Below, in pieces: positions 26,065 to 38,035 of a stretch of 64,000 bases of DNA. The translations under genes and the position numbers were made by a program. Within the stretch, counting starts at the first letter, position 1; every line of letters starts with the position of its first letter. The stretch lies in assembly GCA_021464245.1 (NCBI GenBank), contig JADCRB010000001.1, positions 8,886,060 through 8,950,059 on the forward strand, read 5' to 3'. Below the pieces are notes generated by a model that had not been told where the DNA came from, did not search any database, and saw only the letters and a program-made list of their open reading frames with translations. This DNA is from Carallia brachiata. Taxonomy: Eukaryota > Streptophyta > Magnoliopsida > Malpighiales > Rhizophoraceae.

Positions 26065-26515
26065 CAGTGAAGGATCCAAAAAATTTTTCAGAGGGACAAA
26101 ATTTATATGTGCTAATATAATGAAAAAATTTAATATATATGATGAAAATAAAAAATTGTATTAATTATTTTATATAATAAAGATTATAATTATTTCTTGT
26201 GAGTTCTAATGTTTTATTTTTATAATTTTTTATACAATTAAATTCATTTTTTTCTACATAAGTAATTATTTAATTATTTAATCATTTATATCTCTTGTAA
26301 TTATATAATAGATTCTTTATGATATTCTTTGTAAAAAAATTAGTCACTATAACTGTTATAACGAGTAAAATTAATGTTAATTTTTTATATAAATATATGT
26401 TTGGATATACATTATATTTTTAATATGCAAAAAATATAATATTTTAAATATTAAGGGGGGGGGATGGGGGAGGCTGGGGAAAGTTGCTCCCCTCACCTTT
26501 CTTTAGATCTGTCTC
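26065..26515. repeat. Probable transposon relic with GGATCCAAAA-type ends
   Basis: It starts gaaggatccaaaaaattttt with gagggacaaaat, has an A/T core, then a G-rich block (ggggggggatgggggaggctg) and ends ctttagatctgtctc, whose complement (gagacagatctaaag) loosely mirrors the left end. Boundaries are approximate. Confidence 0.3.
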
Positions 26516-27280
26516 TAATTATAGGTCATTTCACCAAACTTCACGTCAGACCTCTTATTTAAAAGCGTGAATAAAATAGAGATTCATTTTACTTTTAAGA
26601 TATTTACAATAAATTTGAGAAAAATGAAGACAAGCTTGAATTCAATTTAAAAATCTTCTTATATTATGTTAAAAGACCATTTAATCTTAAAACTTAAACA
26701 ATACATCATATATTAAACTTTAAAATTTTTAAGGTCAACGAGTGTTTCATATTTTGTTAAAGATGGGGGAAGGGGACTTGGGATTGACAAATACCAATCG
26801 TGTTTAGCCGACAATGCTAAACTTATCAGTATGCCACTATTTACGTATCCAAATTGTACGTAAGGCAATTTCAACCCTATAGTTAATTCTAAAGATAAAT
26901 TGATTAAAAATAAAATAGAAGGATAAATAGTAGTCAATTTAAGCGTTTTTTAAAAGAGTCTTAATACATAGCTTGAGGATTTCATCCAGAAAACAACCGA
27001 ACCAAATCCTAGGTGTACCATTGATCCCGCTTTTTTAAAATTTCGGGTTCCCTACCAAATATTGGTAGATGTATAACTAAAATATCATCATATGCAATAG
27101 ACTTGATAGAATATGTGATAATTTATGAAAATGTCCAATAAAGCATTATTGTACTTTTATTTATTCTTAGTTGTATATTTTATTCTTGTAGTACCACAAA
27201 ATTATTGTGGGTGAAAAAGCTGAAATCTCAGAACGAAAAAAATTCAAAGTTATTTTTTACTAAGGGATACACACACATAC

Positions 27281-27282
<2 letters not shown>

Positions 27283-27311
<29 letters not shown>
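27283..27311 (+). repeat. (GA)n microsatellite
   Basis: An uninterrupted run of about 14 GA units, directly after an (AC)n-like acacacacatac. Confidence 0.9.
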
Positions 27312-27313
<2 letters not shown>

Positions 27314-27433
27314 ATATGAAAAGAAGGTTCATAATTAAGTATTCTTGATATTACATTTTATGTGGAGATTCGAAGACAAAGGCCAGTGGCTTTATAAGTT
27401 AAATGTCAGACTATATTTGTTGGCCTTCAAATA

Positions 27434-27931
27434 GGGATATCAATATTTGTGATTTTAAACTTTTAAATTTTTTTACGTTTGGATTCTCAATTTTTTTGAC
27501 ATTTTATTTAAATTTTAAACTTTTTAATTTCATATTACATCAGTCATTTAAATTATAAAAAGTGGTTAATTTATTAATAAATGAGTTTAACTTAATAAAA
27601 ATTATTTAAAAAAATTAAATATATGAATTAAATATTTTTTTCATCAACAAAATATATACATTAAATATTTTTTTAATCAACAAATATACGAATTAAATAG
27701 GTAACATGCATATTTTTGATAGAAAAGACATTCAATTCATATATTTAATCTTTTTTAAAATAATTTTTTGTAAAGTTAAAATTATTTTTTAATAGATTGA
27801 TTACTTTTGGTGAACAGAAGGACTGATTTGATAGAAAATTAAAAAGTTTAGAATTCAAATGAAATGTCAAAAAGATTTAGGATTCAAATATAAAAAATTT
27901 AAAGGTTTAGAATAAAAAATATTGATATCCC
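27434..27931. mobile_element. Fold-back element with very long inverted repeats (MULE-like MITE)
   Basis: The left end begins gggatatcaatatttgtgat and the right end, on the other strand, gggatatcaatattttttat. The similarity continues inward (tttttgacattt, taaactttttaattt, catcagtc/aatcagtc, attaaatatatgaatt) for about 200 bp on each side, leaving only a short centre. The 498-bp whole could form one long imperfect hairpin. Flanks ttcaaata and ttcagaaata may be an imperfect 8-10-bp target duplication, which with the long ends suggests a Mutator-like origin. It has no coding capacity. Confidence 0.75.
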
Positions 27932-28891
27932 TTCAGAAATATATAATGTATTGCCCATAGGTAGCTTTAAAATAACAAAACTTAACATAGAAAAAAGAAA
28001 AAAAAAAGCAGCCACTTATCTAATTCTCATAAACTCCACTTCTCCCCAATTGTTCAACTATATGCCTTTGTAATGCATAAGATAGATAGAAAATAAGTTC
28101 TTTATTCTTCTGCTTTTTTTTTTTTTCTAATAATACTTACTTTCATAAAATTTGTTACATAGGGATTCAATAACTTGCTTTCATTTGGGGAAGTTGGCAT
28201 TGAGACAAGTTTTATGAGACATGAAGTCTCTTTATGCCTCTTTTTTTTTTACTTTTTGAAACTTTTCTAAGGTCATTGGCATTATTACAGTCTTCTCAAT
28301 CATTTGCAGGGAAAAGATTTTGAGTTTTGACTATTTTATACCAACAACAGTTGTCAGTTTTGCTGGAGATGTCGCCATTAATCACAAGAGAAACACTTGT
28401 TAACATGGTAATAACAAAATTACATGGACAAATTACTTTTTATTTGATCTCATAAATAAATAAAGTTGAATTTAAAAAAAATTATTGTGCTGTACTCTTG
28501 TTGCTCTTTCTGTATTACTAGGTAGTAGTACTCAAATCACAAAGGCCTCTCCATCCCAATAAGGCATTAATACGGAACAGAGACCAACGGTGCTCTACAA
28601 TAGTTGTTATTTTCGATCTCATCCGACGGTCACAATATCCGGTGAATCTGATCGACAGACTGACTTCATAGTAGCCACGTTCGACGTTGAGCCAGCCAGT
28701 CTATTGTCTTATTTATGACGATGATAAGCCAAATTTCTACTTACTTTGCGGGCTTAAACCGGAGAAGATAATATGATTATATTAGTTACGAAAAATGACT
28801 ATCTAACCCTCATTAATTTAAAAGTTTAAAATAAGGGTTTTTATTAGGGTATTTTTGTTTACATAAAAGTGAAACAATAAAAATTGTGCAC

Positions 28892-29031
28892 ATGAGGTTT
28901 AACATTTGCTCTAATTGTTGAGAGGAGTGTCCCTCAATTATGAGGTGAGGGATTCAACTCCAACTAATCTCGTTCCCTCTTCTCCTTATATGTCCATTAA
29001 AACTCCTTGTAAATCAAAAAATAAAAATAAA
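28892..29031 (+). mobile_element. tRNA-derived SINE with 16-bp target duplication
   Basis: The direct repeat aataaaaattgtgcac is found at 28876-28891 and again at 29032-29047. Between the copies the sequence starts atgaggtttaacatttgctc, has an A-box-like gctctaattgttgagagg and a B-box-like ggattcaactcc, and ends in a (aaaat)n A-rich tail. These are the marks of a SINE transcribed by RNA polymerase III and inserted by LINE machinery. It is not a functional tRNA, since no cloverleaf can be drawn. Confidence 0.8.
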
Positions 29032-29047
29032 AATAAAAATTGTGCAC

Positions 29048-29355
29048 CGAACACCAGCATCTAGACACTGCAGATGCTCTCCAGATGCTAGTTACAAGAT
29101 AGTTGCATTTTTAAAATGCAACTATTTCGAAATTTTTAGAATTTTTTTTTTCAATGATTTTTTTTTAATTTTAACTCATATCGCATCAGATCTATATTTT
29201 AAATTTTAGAGTAATAATCATTTAGTTTAAATTTTAGTTTTGTAATTTTTTTTAAAAAACAATTTCCAAAAAAATTCAACATGGTTGCATTTTGTTTGCT
29301 TCTGATTGCATTTTAGAGGTTGTCCGGACGCCGCCTCCGGATCCCAATCCTTGCC
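29048..29355. repeat. Interspersed repeat, copy 1 of a pair
   Basis: Shares with 39425-39690 an order of blocks: cagatgctctccagatgcta, a T-rich core with ttttaaattttag and ttccaaaaaaattcaac, then ccggatcccaatccttgcc. Substantial drift between the copies suggests an old non-coding element. Confidence 0.45.
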
Positions 29356-30407
29356 CAAAGTGAAAACAATGAGAAATGATGCCTAAGTCAGAAAAACAAT
29401 TCTGGTACTTTGGTGGTGTAACTGTCTATTTGTGTGTACATATATGGTTCCACGCCTCTTTGAGTAGAGTTAAAACGTGTATTAGCTGACACTTACTTGG
29501 AGGTATAGTCTTCTTTTCTGGAAAAACAAACCAAAGTCGTTGGTTTGTCGCTCTTGTTCGGGTCTAACCCATAAAGCCCGAATTGGCCACCTATCAGCCA
29601 AATCATGCATGCGGCCACTAATTAATATAGTTTTAATATGGATTAGAGGATAGAATTGTGCGCGAGTTCAATCAAATCATTGGTCGTTACATCGCTATCG
29701 TTGTGCAGAGTTTTGAAATTCATGACATATTGTAATGGGTACTGTACATTAATGTACACGTTCATGAAGCTAGATAGATAGCTGTCAAATATTTGAGAAT
29801 CCGTTCCAGTTGTTAACTCTGTTTCGTGGGGTTACAATGTTGCATTGCGCTTGGATCTGGTTTTGATTAGAAGTATGCCAAACTCAAAAAATAAATGCAC
29901 CTTAGCTGTCTTTTATAATGCGTTTGACATTTAGTATCATGAACCTATTCATTATTTATGAATCAATGATACGAATGAATGATATGTATTATGTATTTAT
30001 GAATGAGGGCAAACACATAGCGAATAATTTAGTTGCTAATTGGGCCCATCCAACCGGTGTTTATTATTTATTTATAATTTGATAAGCCATTTATTTGTTT
30101 ATTCATAAACAGCCTCTTTAACATCATGGTGGATTGAAATGTAAACGGTATTAACAAAGTGATCTCTTTAGTCAATCCTGTCAGTGTTTGATTTGCGGTA
30201 GTTTTTACTCCTTTGTTGAGTTGATCCATGTTAAAGGCCCACACAAAACATCTTCGAACAGGATGATTAACAATTAGACTATCAATTGGAGCTAAGATCT
30301 CTTTTTAGGCTCTAATTTTATGCTTTGATTGTTTTATAGTCTCATGATCCAACTATCCACAGGTTATATATACCATAATTTTTACCTTTTAACTGGAATC
30401 ATTATTT

Positions 30408-30487
30408 ATGGAACGGCAATGTTAGAATCCTTAAGATAACCTATTAATGGAACGGCAATGTTAGAATCCTTAAGATATAACCTATTA
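30408..30487 (+). repeat. 39-bp tandem duplication
   Basis: The segment atggaacggcaatgttagaa, continuing tccttaagata and then acctatt, occurs twice with a 39-bp period (starts 30408 and 30447), nearly identical, so recent. Confidence 0.85.
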
Positions 30488-31039
30488 TATCATTAATTTG
30501 TTCAATTTTCTTTGATATGATTCCATCGATATCATTGATTTATTTACTTCACATTTTGTGTACCAACTTCGATATATGTCCATGTAACATCCCCCATAGA
30601 AAACATACTTCATTTTCTTTTGTATAATGAAAGGCTAAAAGTTTAGAAAATATACATTATTTCATTCTCTTTAACTTATTAAGAAACCTATTATCAGTTA
30701 CATAATAAAATCATTTTCATCATTCTCATAAATTTTATATACTTTATTCTAAAAAACACAATAAAATAACTCTCATTATTCTTATAAGTCTCACATTTCT
30801 TATTCTCAAAATCATAATTCAGAACTTTAAAAATAAAATTCTAGATTATTAATCTTTGAAGTGGGACTATTTCATTCTCTCATTCTCTCTCTTATATAGC
30901 TTTTGTCAGGCAAAACGAGGAAAATGGAAATCGGATTAGGAGGAGAAAAGAGCCAGTTGCCCGCAACTGAGAACTGTTGCACATTCCAACCTGCAAGACC
31001 AGAATGTACTCTATCCGAAATAATGTTATCAGAGTCAGA

Positions 31040-31480
31040 AATAATGTTACTAGAGTCAGATCGGTTATTGAATTAAAAAAATTAATAGTTTAAAATTTAA
31101 TTAATTTAATTAATATTTGAACTGATGTTTAATAATAAATATATATTTATAAAAATAATTAAAAAAATACTACTTATTGATGATGATTAATTATTAATTT
31201 TTTAGTTTTAAAGATTAAATTGAAGATTTTGATAAATTTAAAACTAAAATTAAAATTATTAATTAAATTTAGGACTTAAATTATAATTTAAATAAAATTT
31301 AGAATTAAATTATAAATTTTTATATTTTTTAGTTCAGTTCACCGATTCGATTGATTAAACAGGTCCAATTTTTAATCAATTTTGACTTGTTACATATTGG
31401 TATTGAACAAATTATGACCTGATCAGAAACCTAATCGATTATCGGTTATAAAACAGGTTGGGCTGGTTAGTTCAATCCAG
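31040..31480. mobile_element. AT-rich CGGTT-type element, second copy
   Basis: The left end reads gttactagagtcagatcggt with tattgaatt. The right end contains ttcaccgattcgattgatta and, on the opposite strand, aaccgataatcgattaggt and gatcaggtc. Layout (GC-rich ends, A/T core, no open frame) matches the elements at 7.8 and 48.15 kb. Confidence 0.4.
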
Positions 31481-32885
31481 TTTTTATCCAAAATTGCCTT
31501 ATGGGTGAAGGAGAAAGACCTGCTACGTAAAATTGGCGCGGCAAGATACTTTCTAATATTTTTCGTCAAGTCAGACGCCAGCAGCTTTGGTCTTTTTTTT
31601 TTTTTTTTTTTTGGTAGAAAAAGGAGACTCACCGCCTAACAAGGAAAACCATCGAGAAGTAACACTACGGGGCCAACTTACCTCGACCATTTCCTGCTGT
31701 AGTAATGCCTTGGTCCTTTTTTCTTTCTCTCTTTTTTTTTTTTTTTTTTAAATCATTAAGAAGACTATTTGGTCCAATTAGTTGAGCCGTCACTCTTCTA
31801 CCATAATGGGCCGATGTCTCTCAAAGGCCAATAAGATCTTGCTAAGTATGAGAGGTAACCACACTTTTTCATGGCTATAGATGTATATACCCTACTACTA
31901 ATTTTTTTTTTAAGGACGTCGAAAGGGTGAAAAAATGATAACAGTCATTTTGACAAAAAAAAAGTTAATACAGTCATTAAAACTAGAATACAATATTACA
32001 ATATTTTAATATAATATCTCATCTAGTTATCTTAAAAATATGGGAGTCCTATTACGTTTTTTTTTGTCTGTAGTAAAAATAGTAACCTATCATTAAAGAA
32101 TAAGCAGACGATGGAAGAAATTAGAGTTCAAAACCCTGACTTTTTAATAAAAAGTACACATTTCTCACTACTCTAACTAAGTTGGATCTCCACTAGTTCT
32201 TTTTTTTATCCTCACTAATTCTTTAGTTATTTATGCTTACGTACGACGACAGAGTTTTGATTACAGGCCCTTGCATTGCGGTCCAGTAATACATCTGCGG
32301 ACTATGGTTTGTTCCACTTTTCAGAAATCATTCTTGTTTCCAGAGAATTGTGGTCACCGAGAGGGCCTTTAGGAGGACTTGGTGTATCTAGGGGGCCGAT
32401 GCCTCATGGGTCTGCAACAAAGACCAGTGCAATGGGCAATTGAACGATACGGAAGGCCCAACAATACAGAAAATTAGGCAGGCTTGAGGAAGATTGGATT
32501 GGCAACATAAAATTTAAGAAAAAGATGGATTGCGTATTTTTCAATCAACAAGCCATTAATTAACATAGCCACAGCCACAGCTACCCATTAACATATTAAC
32601 AGAAAAAATTACTATATGTACATTTAAAAATTTTGAAATTAGTTTTATAAGGATCCGACCCACTAATTAAAGATGTCATATGCTTGTCTAATTTTTTTTT
32701 TTAATTTTTATTTTTTGTTAGATATATTTTGACGCATCTGAAATTCATCAAATAAATATTATCTCCAATATGTACACTCATCCTTTTAGGCTTTATTCTT
32801 ATTAATTGCTGATCGCTATTACTTGCTGTTACTATTGTTGATTGCTAGTTACTGTTACTTATTACTTTTGCTAATAATAAACTGA

Positions 32886-33583
32886 AGGCATAGTATTTAG
32901 TTAAATTAACACCAGCTGTTACTGATTAAAACAATAAAATGACAATTTTAAATTTTTTATTTTAATTTTATTATAATAGATAATTTTTTAATCTCTATTC
33001 AATCTAAATTAGTCAAAATGTGACTTAAAGATCAACTACAATTTATTCATGAATCTCACAAATATTATTTTTACTATCTAAATTAGTGTGTTTATAATAA
33101 TAATATTATTTTTATTGTGTAAATTATTTTTTATACAATGAAAAAATAAAAAAGCTGGCTATTGTTTATAGATAAAATAATATTATTTTATCATTTACTT
33201 TATTAGTTAAACAAAAAAGTTTAAAAAATAATATTTTAATACAAAGTGTCCCTCGTTGTAGCAAAAGGTATATTACAAAAACATAACAAATATGGAACGT
33301 TGCAGCAACGTGTATTCTACCGCAATGTTGCAACAAAGGGGATACAAAGTGCACTGTACGTGTGTTATTGGTTGTTGCAAAAGGTTAATTCAGTAATTTT
33401 ATTATTTATCAGCAGTTGATATATCAAGAAAGTAATTTACACTTGCTTTTTCTATTAGCTACTTTTTAAGATTTCTATCAACAATTAACTATTGATTTTT
33501 AAATTAACCAAACACCCAAACTACCTATTTTTTCAACAAGCAACAGCAACAGCAGCTCTAAAAGTAAAACCAAACACCTCATC
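32886..33583. mobile_element. Possible MITE with GTTTGGTT / CAGCTGTT inverted ends
   Basis: The left end reads ttagttaaattaacaccagc then tgttactg. The right end, on the opposite strand, reads gaggtgtttggttttac then agagctgctgttgctg. Such termini are common in plant MITEs. The centre carries a smaller inverted repeat (gtgtccctcgttgtagcaa against gtatcccctttgttgcaac). No target duplication was confirmed. Confidence 0.4.
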
Positions 33584-34210
33584 AAAAGAATTCATACGTT
33601 ATTAGGTTTGAGAAAAGTACCAACTGGTCATTAACTTGCAGTAATTTGCGAAATTGAATTTTGCTTATCAGGAAAAGCAATTTGGTCTGCTATTTTGAGC
33701 AAACTCATCAGTCATTTGGTCAACTGTTTGTTTCTTTAACAGGAGTTGCACATCTAGATAGTGTTTTTTTTTTTTTTTTAGCTGAAGGGTTAAAAAAAAG
33801 AATAAAAAAAAAACAGAAGCAAATTAAGAAATGAATGAACAATTGACGAAACAAAGGGAAATTTGCAGAGAAAAAGCTTAGCAATTTATTCATACAATTC
33901 AATATATATCAAAACGAAAGTCCTTAACTTGAAAAAAAAGTTTACACAATAACTTAGCACTTCTATGCTTTCTTCTACTACAAAAAACTATTAAGACCAA
34001 TTAAGGTGAGGTGAGCTTATCTTAAGTGTGCACGATTGAGAGAGGAAGACGATAATATTAGATAGGAAGGACATTGGTAGGTAGGGAAGGAGAGAGCCAT
34101 TAGCCATAGACCCATGGAGAATCAGGCAACGCAAGTCGCGAGAGGGGTCAGAGGAGGCGCCCTGTCTCTTACTTGCGTCAGGGAGACTTGGAGTGCTTCA
34201 GCCGAACGCC

Positions 34211-34271
34211 TGCTGACCCCACAATAAAATTGGCTTCCTTCTGCTGAGCCTACAATAAAATTGGCTTCCTC
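34211..34271 (+). repeat. 31-bp direct duplication
   Basis: tgctgaccccacaataaaat then tggcttcctt is repeated 31 bp later as tgctgagcctacaataaaat then tggcttcctc. Confidence 0.85.
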
Positions 34272-36192
34272 AAGTTCAAAATCTTCCCCTTCTCGAAGGC
34301 TTAGGCTGTTGGCCAAACATTTTTGCAACTTATTTTAATTTATTTATAAAAAAATATTTTTTAATTGTCAGTTAAGAAATCTCCGTGACTTCCCAACAAA
34401 TAAATGAACTTTTTATTTTTATTATTGTTATTATTGTAATTTTTCTATTGAGTTGTATAATTTTATCTGATATGTAATATATTATTATTAAGAATCGTAC
34501 ATTTCAAATTATCTGTTATATATTTATTCTATATAATAATAACTATTTAATAATTATTTAAGATAACAACCGGTTTAATAGTGACTTTATTTATGATACA
34601 ATTCTGAGCGCTACTCTTATTACTCCCGAATCCCCGGGCCCGCATTTGACCATCTTCATTTGTTTGACACCTCGCCGCCGTTATATATGTACGATGTGCC
34701 CTTACATTTCCAGTCTAAAGTCTAAACACGTGCGCCCTTCACGGGTCAAAGTCAAAGATTGCATGCCCAAGCACAACCCGGTTAATAATTAACGAAGAGC
34801 CGTGATACACGGTTACGCCATTTTAGTTGCGGAAATTAACGAGATAATTTTATATTTATTTTTTTTTTAAAAATTGTGTATATTACCTATTAAAATTAAG
34901 TCTATTATAAATTGGCATTAATTTTTATACACAAGATATTTATTGCACATAAATCTTATATACATGAATTTAATGAATTTTTTTACGTAAATCTATTGCA
35001 CATCAAATTTAATTGTAATACTTATAAACTCAATTTATTGAAAAAGTAAAAAATGAAAAAAGTGTTACTTCCCCTCTCCCTTTCTTTCTCTCCTCCAGTA
35101 GGCTGCGTCCCCATCCTCATCCTTGCAACATTTTTGTTAATTAATTTATTATATGTTAAGACAATTCATTACAAGCTTCATTCTCGTTTCAGTTTAAACC
35201 ATAATCATGTGAAATATGAGGGTAAACAAAAAGGAAGAAAAAAAAGAACTATGCATTTCACCATGTTTATATTATCGTTTTAATCTCCAAAAGGGGTTGG
35301 TAAATTTGTGTTTGTAAACAAAATAAATGAACAACGACCCTTTAACAATTAGCATGCATCTAGCTAGTAACTTTACAAATACGGAGATTTCTTATTTAAC
35401 TCATCTTTTGTAGTGAGTGTAACTCATTCAAAATTTTACATTATATATAAATATGGTCTAAATAAAATTAAAAAAATAATAAAAAAATTTATATAACATA
35501 AAATAATGAATAAATTATACCTAACAAAAATGTGAGTAAAATAACAATTATATATACTAATATGTATGTTTTGGCAAGCATCCTTCTCATTTTAGTTCAC
35601 AAGTCATAAGACCCACCAACCATATTGTGTTTTAGACGCACTAAAGTACGACATTTGCTCCCAGATAAGAATTAAGAGTAAACCATGCGATGCAAAATTC
35701 CATGACATCTGAATGAATTAAAGAGCGACACGAACGCAAGGGTACATTAATCATACAAATAAAGGGCAAAAGCCTAATGCTCCAAGGAGGAACTACCCCA
35801 ATAGAAGTTAAACAAGATGTAAAAGTCTATAACTCCTTCATCTTATTGACCTGAGATCGACTTCAGTAGTTTATTATTGCACACGTGAGAGATGAATCCC
35901 TATGCATGTACCCCAATCCCCAAAACAAAAAGGATAGATTCCCGGTAGGCGTGGGGGAAAAAGAAAGGCCAATGTGGCGTAAAAGTCGTTCAATTTGGTG
36001 GTAGAAAGGGGAAATGGATCTGTGGAATTGGGAAGTTCCGGTCAAACTTATCACAGTGTGTCAAAGTTTAAAGTAGAAGACAAAAACAAAATTAAACGCA
36101 GCGCAGGCACTGCCACTGGCAGTCTGGCACTACGTGACCCGTGCGTGCCATCCCATTCTTCTTCTTCTTGTTTTTTTTTTTGCCAAAATTCT

Positions 36193-36312
36193 TTTAAAAA
36201 CTTCGTAATATATAATTATGAATTTATTATACAATCATATTAATTATAAATATAATAAAAAATAATTTTTTTATTATACAATAAATTTATGTAATTACAA
36301 AAAATTTTTAAT
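36193..36312. repeat. Short palindromic repeat, family copy 2
   Basis: The arms taatatataattatgaattt and, on the other strand, taattacataaatttattg surround a ttaattataaatataataaa core. It is about 120 bp and able to fold back. Confidence 0.55.
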
Positions 36313-37002
36313 TAGTTCCATTAAAAAAATTATGTGCATTTCTTTAGACAGATTTTTTTTTTCATTTTTTTTCTATATTAATAATTAATATTATTATCTG
36401 CTGGTACAGATTAAATGCTGTTTAGATTTAGATTTTATTTCTTCAAACAAAAAGCTTTATCCAGGTCTCGCATCACGCCTCTGCCTTAATCCCCCCCACC
36501 CCAAAACGAAAAAAACGTTCGTTTTTGACTGCCACAAATACCATTCCTTTTCGTCCGCCATTATATCCATTCCCAAATATACAGCGTATGTAGCCTCCCC
36601 ATATATATATATATATATAAGTTGTAGCCCCACATCACGGCATCACGTCGCACGCCGGAATTGAAGCTGCAAATTAATTCATTTCTTAAGTTTTTCAGTA
36701 TCAAATTGTCTGCTCCTACCCTCATCCCCATACTCACAATCTCACGGATCCAGTAGATAGAGGCCAGAGGAGTCTGCCATTGCCAGCTCTCAAATTAGAG
36801 TGATATCAGAAAAAAGAAAGAAAGAAAGAAAGAAACATTTTGGTAGAGCTCATGACTCATTAGTTGGATTCTCATCATTTAGATATCATCGGCCGGGCGT
36901 GTTCTCCAGTCATCCTGGCAAGTTAGTTTTAGGAAATCTTATTCTTTTATGTGCATGCGATCTGCTCGACTAAGATTAATTAATTGTTAGTCCATATTAT
37001 AA

Positions 37003-37791
37003 ATGGGTGTAAAGATGCTGAATCTGCAAGCGATCCATTGGTGGTTTCAGTTGCTGGGCAACCGTTTCCACTGCGTGAAACTGCAGCAGCCGGAGCCACC
37101 GGCGACAACAATCAAACTGGTGAAATCGGATGGGCTGGTTAAGATCTATGACAGGCCCATCCAAGCGTCGGAGCTGATGTCGGAGTTTCCCAAGCACCTG
37201 GTCTGCCGCTCTGACTCGCTCTACATAGGCCAGAAGATTCCAGCGCTCTCCGAGGCCGACCAGCTTCAGCTGGGCCACATTTACTTTCTTCTCCCAAACC
37301 ACTGCTTTCAGTCCGCTCTATCATTCGTCACCATAGCTTCCCTTGCCAACTACCAGACTTATTCCCAGCTGCCTCGGCTCCCCGAACAACCATTTTCGTC
37401 ATCGTCCTCGTCCTCGTCCTCGTCCTCGTCCCCGTCCTCGTCATCCTTCTCTAGATCAGAAACATCATATTCAGCAGATATGATGAGAAAGTCCCTTGTA
37501 AAGAAGATGACGGCCTGCCGCCAGCCGTTCCACATACAGAAAACCCAATCTGGGGGCCTGAGGATACGCGTGTCCGACGAGTTTATATCGAAATTGACGG
37601 AACAAGGAAACAGCCGGGAGACGGAGGAAGATGAGAGCAGAGGGGGTAGGGTGTGCACCACTGCCCAATTACACAAGGATTACAAGCAACTTGTCGGGTC
37701 GCGCCTTATATGGAAACCAAAGCTCGATACAATTCGGGAGTCCACCGAGAAGAGGAAGCTGAATCTCTCTTCGTCATTTGGTGATGAGTAA
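37003..37791 (+). CDS. PADRE / DUF4228 domain protein
   Basis: A single open exon of 262 codons. The N-terminal part has the DUF4228 (PADRE) pattern: an opening MLNLQAIHWWFQLLGN, then IKLVKSDGLVKIYDRPIQAS, ELMSEFPKHLVC, SLYIGQKIPALSEADQLQLG and HIYFLLP. A run of about 17 serines broken by Pro (codons TCG/TCC, 37399-37450) and a basic, probably disordered region follow. The end WKPKLDTIRESTEK is typical. PADRE proteins are plant-specific, mostly small, induced by pathogens and abiotic stress; biochemical role unknown. Met at 37003 or 37015 could be the start; the second begins with MLNLQ, nearer the family's usual opening. A second open frame overlaps the last codons and may belong to the same protein (next entry). 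Confidence 0.85.
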   Translation: MGVKMLNLQAIHWWFQLLGNRFHCVKLQQPEPPATTIKLVKSDGLVKIYDRPIQASELMSEFPKHLVCRSDSLYIGQKIPALSEADQLQLGHIYFLLPNHCFQSALSFVTIASLANYQTYSQLPRLPEQPFSSSSSSSSSSSSPSSSSFSRSETSYSADMMRKSLVKKMTACRQPFHIQKTQSGGLRIRVSDEFISKLTEQGNSRETEEDESRGGRVCTTAQLHKDYKQLVGSRLIWKPKLDTIRESTEKRKLNLSSSFGDE

Positions 37792-38035
37792 CAGAAATAT
37801 TACTGTTAAGAAATCTTCAGACGGACAGCCCTCATCCTCGTCCTCTTCCTCCAAAGGGCTAATCATCCACAAACACAATAACAAGACTAGTAGTCCTCAA
37901 AAATCAGCATCAGCTTCCCAACACCACCTTCATCTTCACAACTCTGCATCCCCTAAACATCATTTACCTTCTTATAATTCCAAATCCAAGACCAAGACCA
38001 AGAAAATCAAGATCAATATCAAATCCAGAAAATGA
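37778..38035 (+). other. Overlapping Ser/Lys/His-rich open frame after the PADRE gene
   Basis: It runs in another frame from the last codons of the PADRE gene for about 85 codons, with biased content (SSSSSSSKG, HHLHLHN, KSKTKTKKIKINIKSRK). A one-base shift near 37780 would make it a C-terminal tail of the PADRE protein. Two upstream genes here have such breaks, so this is possible. It may equally be 3' UTR with chance low-complexity coding. Confidence 0.3.

Larger units (their letters stand above)
27932..32885. other. Gene-free stretch around the SINE and other repeats
   Basis: AT-rich DNA without recognisable protein-coding, tRNA or rRNA genes. Besides the separately listed repeats there are direct repeats aaataatgttatcagagtca / aaataatgttactagagtca at 31018-31059 and long T homopolymers near 31595 and 31732. 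Confidence 0.45.
33584..37002. other. Gene-free DNA upstream of the PADRE gene
   Basis: Contains a 31-bp duplication at 34211-34271, a palindromic repeat at 36193-36312 and a (TA)n run at 36600-36619. The last 300 bp before 37003, CT- and GA-rich (a gaaa repeat near 36813), probably include the promoter and 5' UTR of the downstream gene. The open frames here (for example 34122-34328, 35053-35283) show nothing recognisable. Confidence 0.4.

Noticed and set aside
34122..34328. 68-codon minus-strand open frame (ANFIVGSAEGSQFYCGVSRR)
   Set aside because: Its apparent internal repeat comes from a 31-bp DNA duplication; no domain or gene context.
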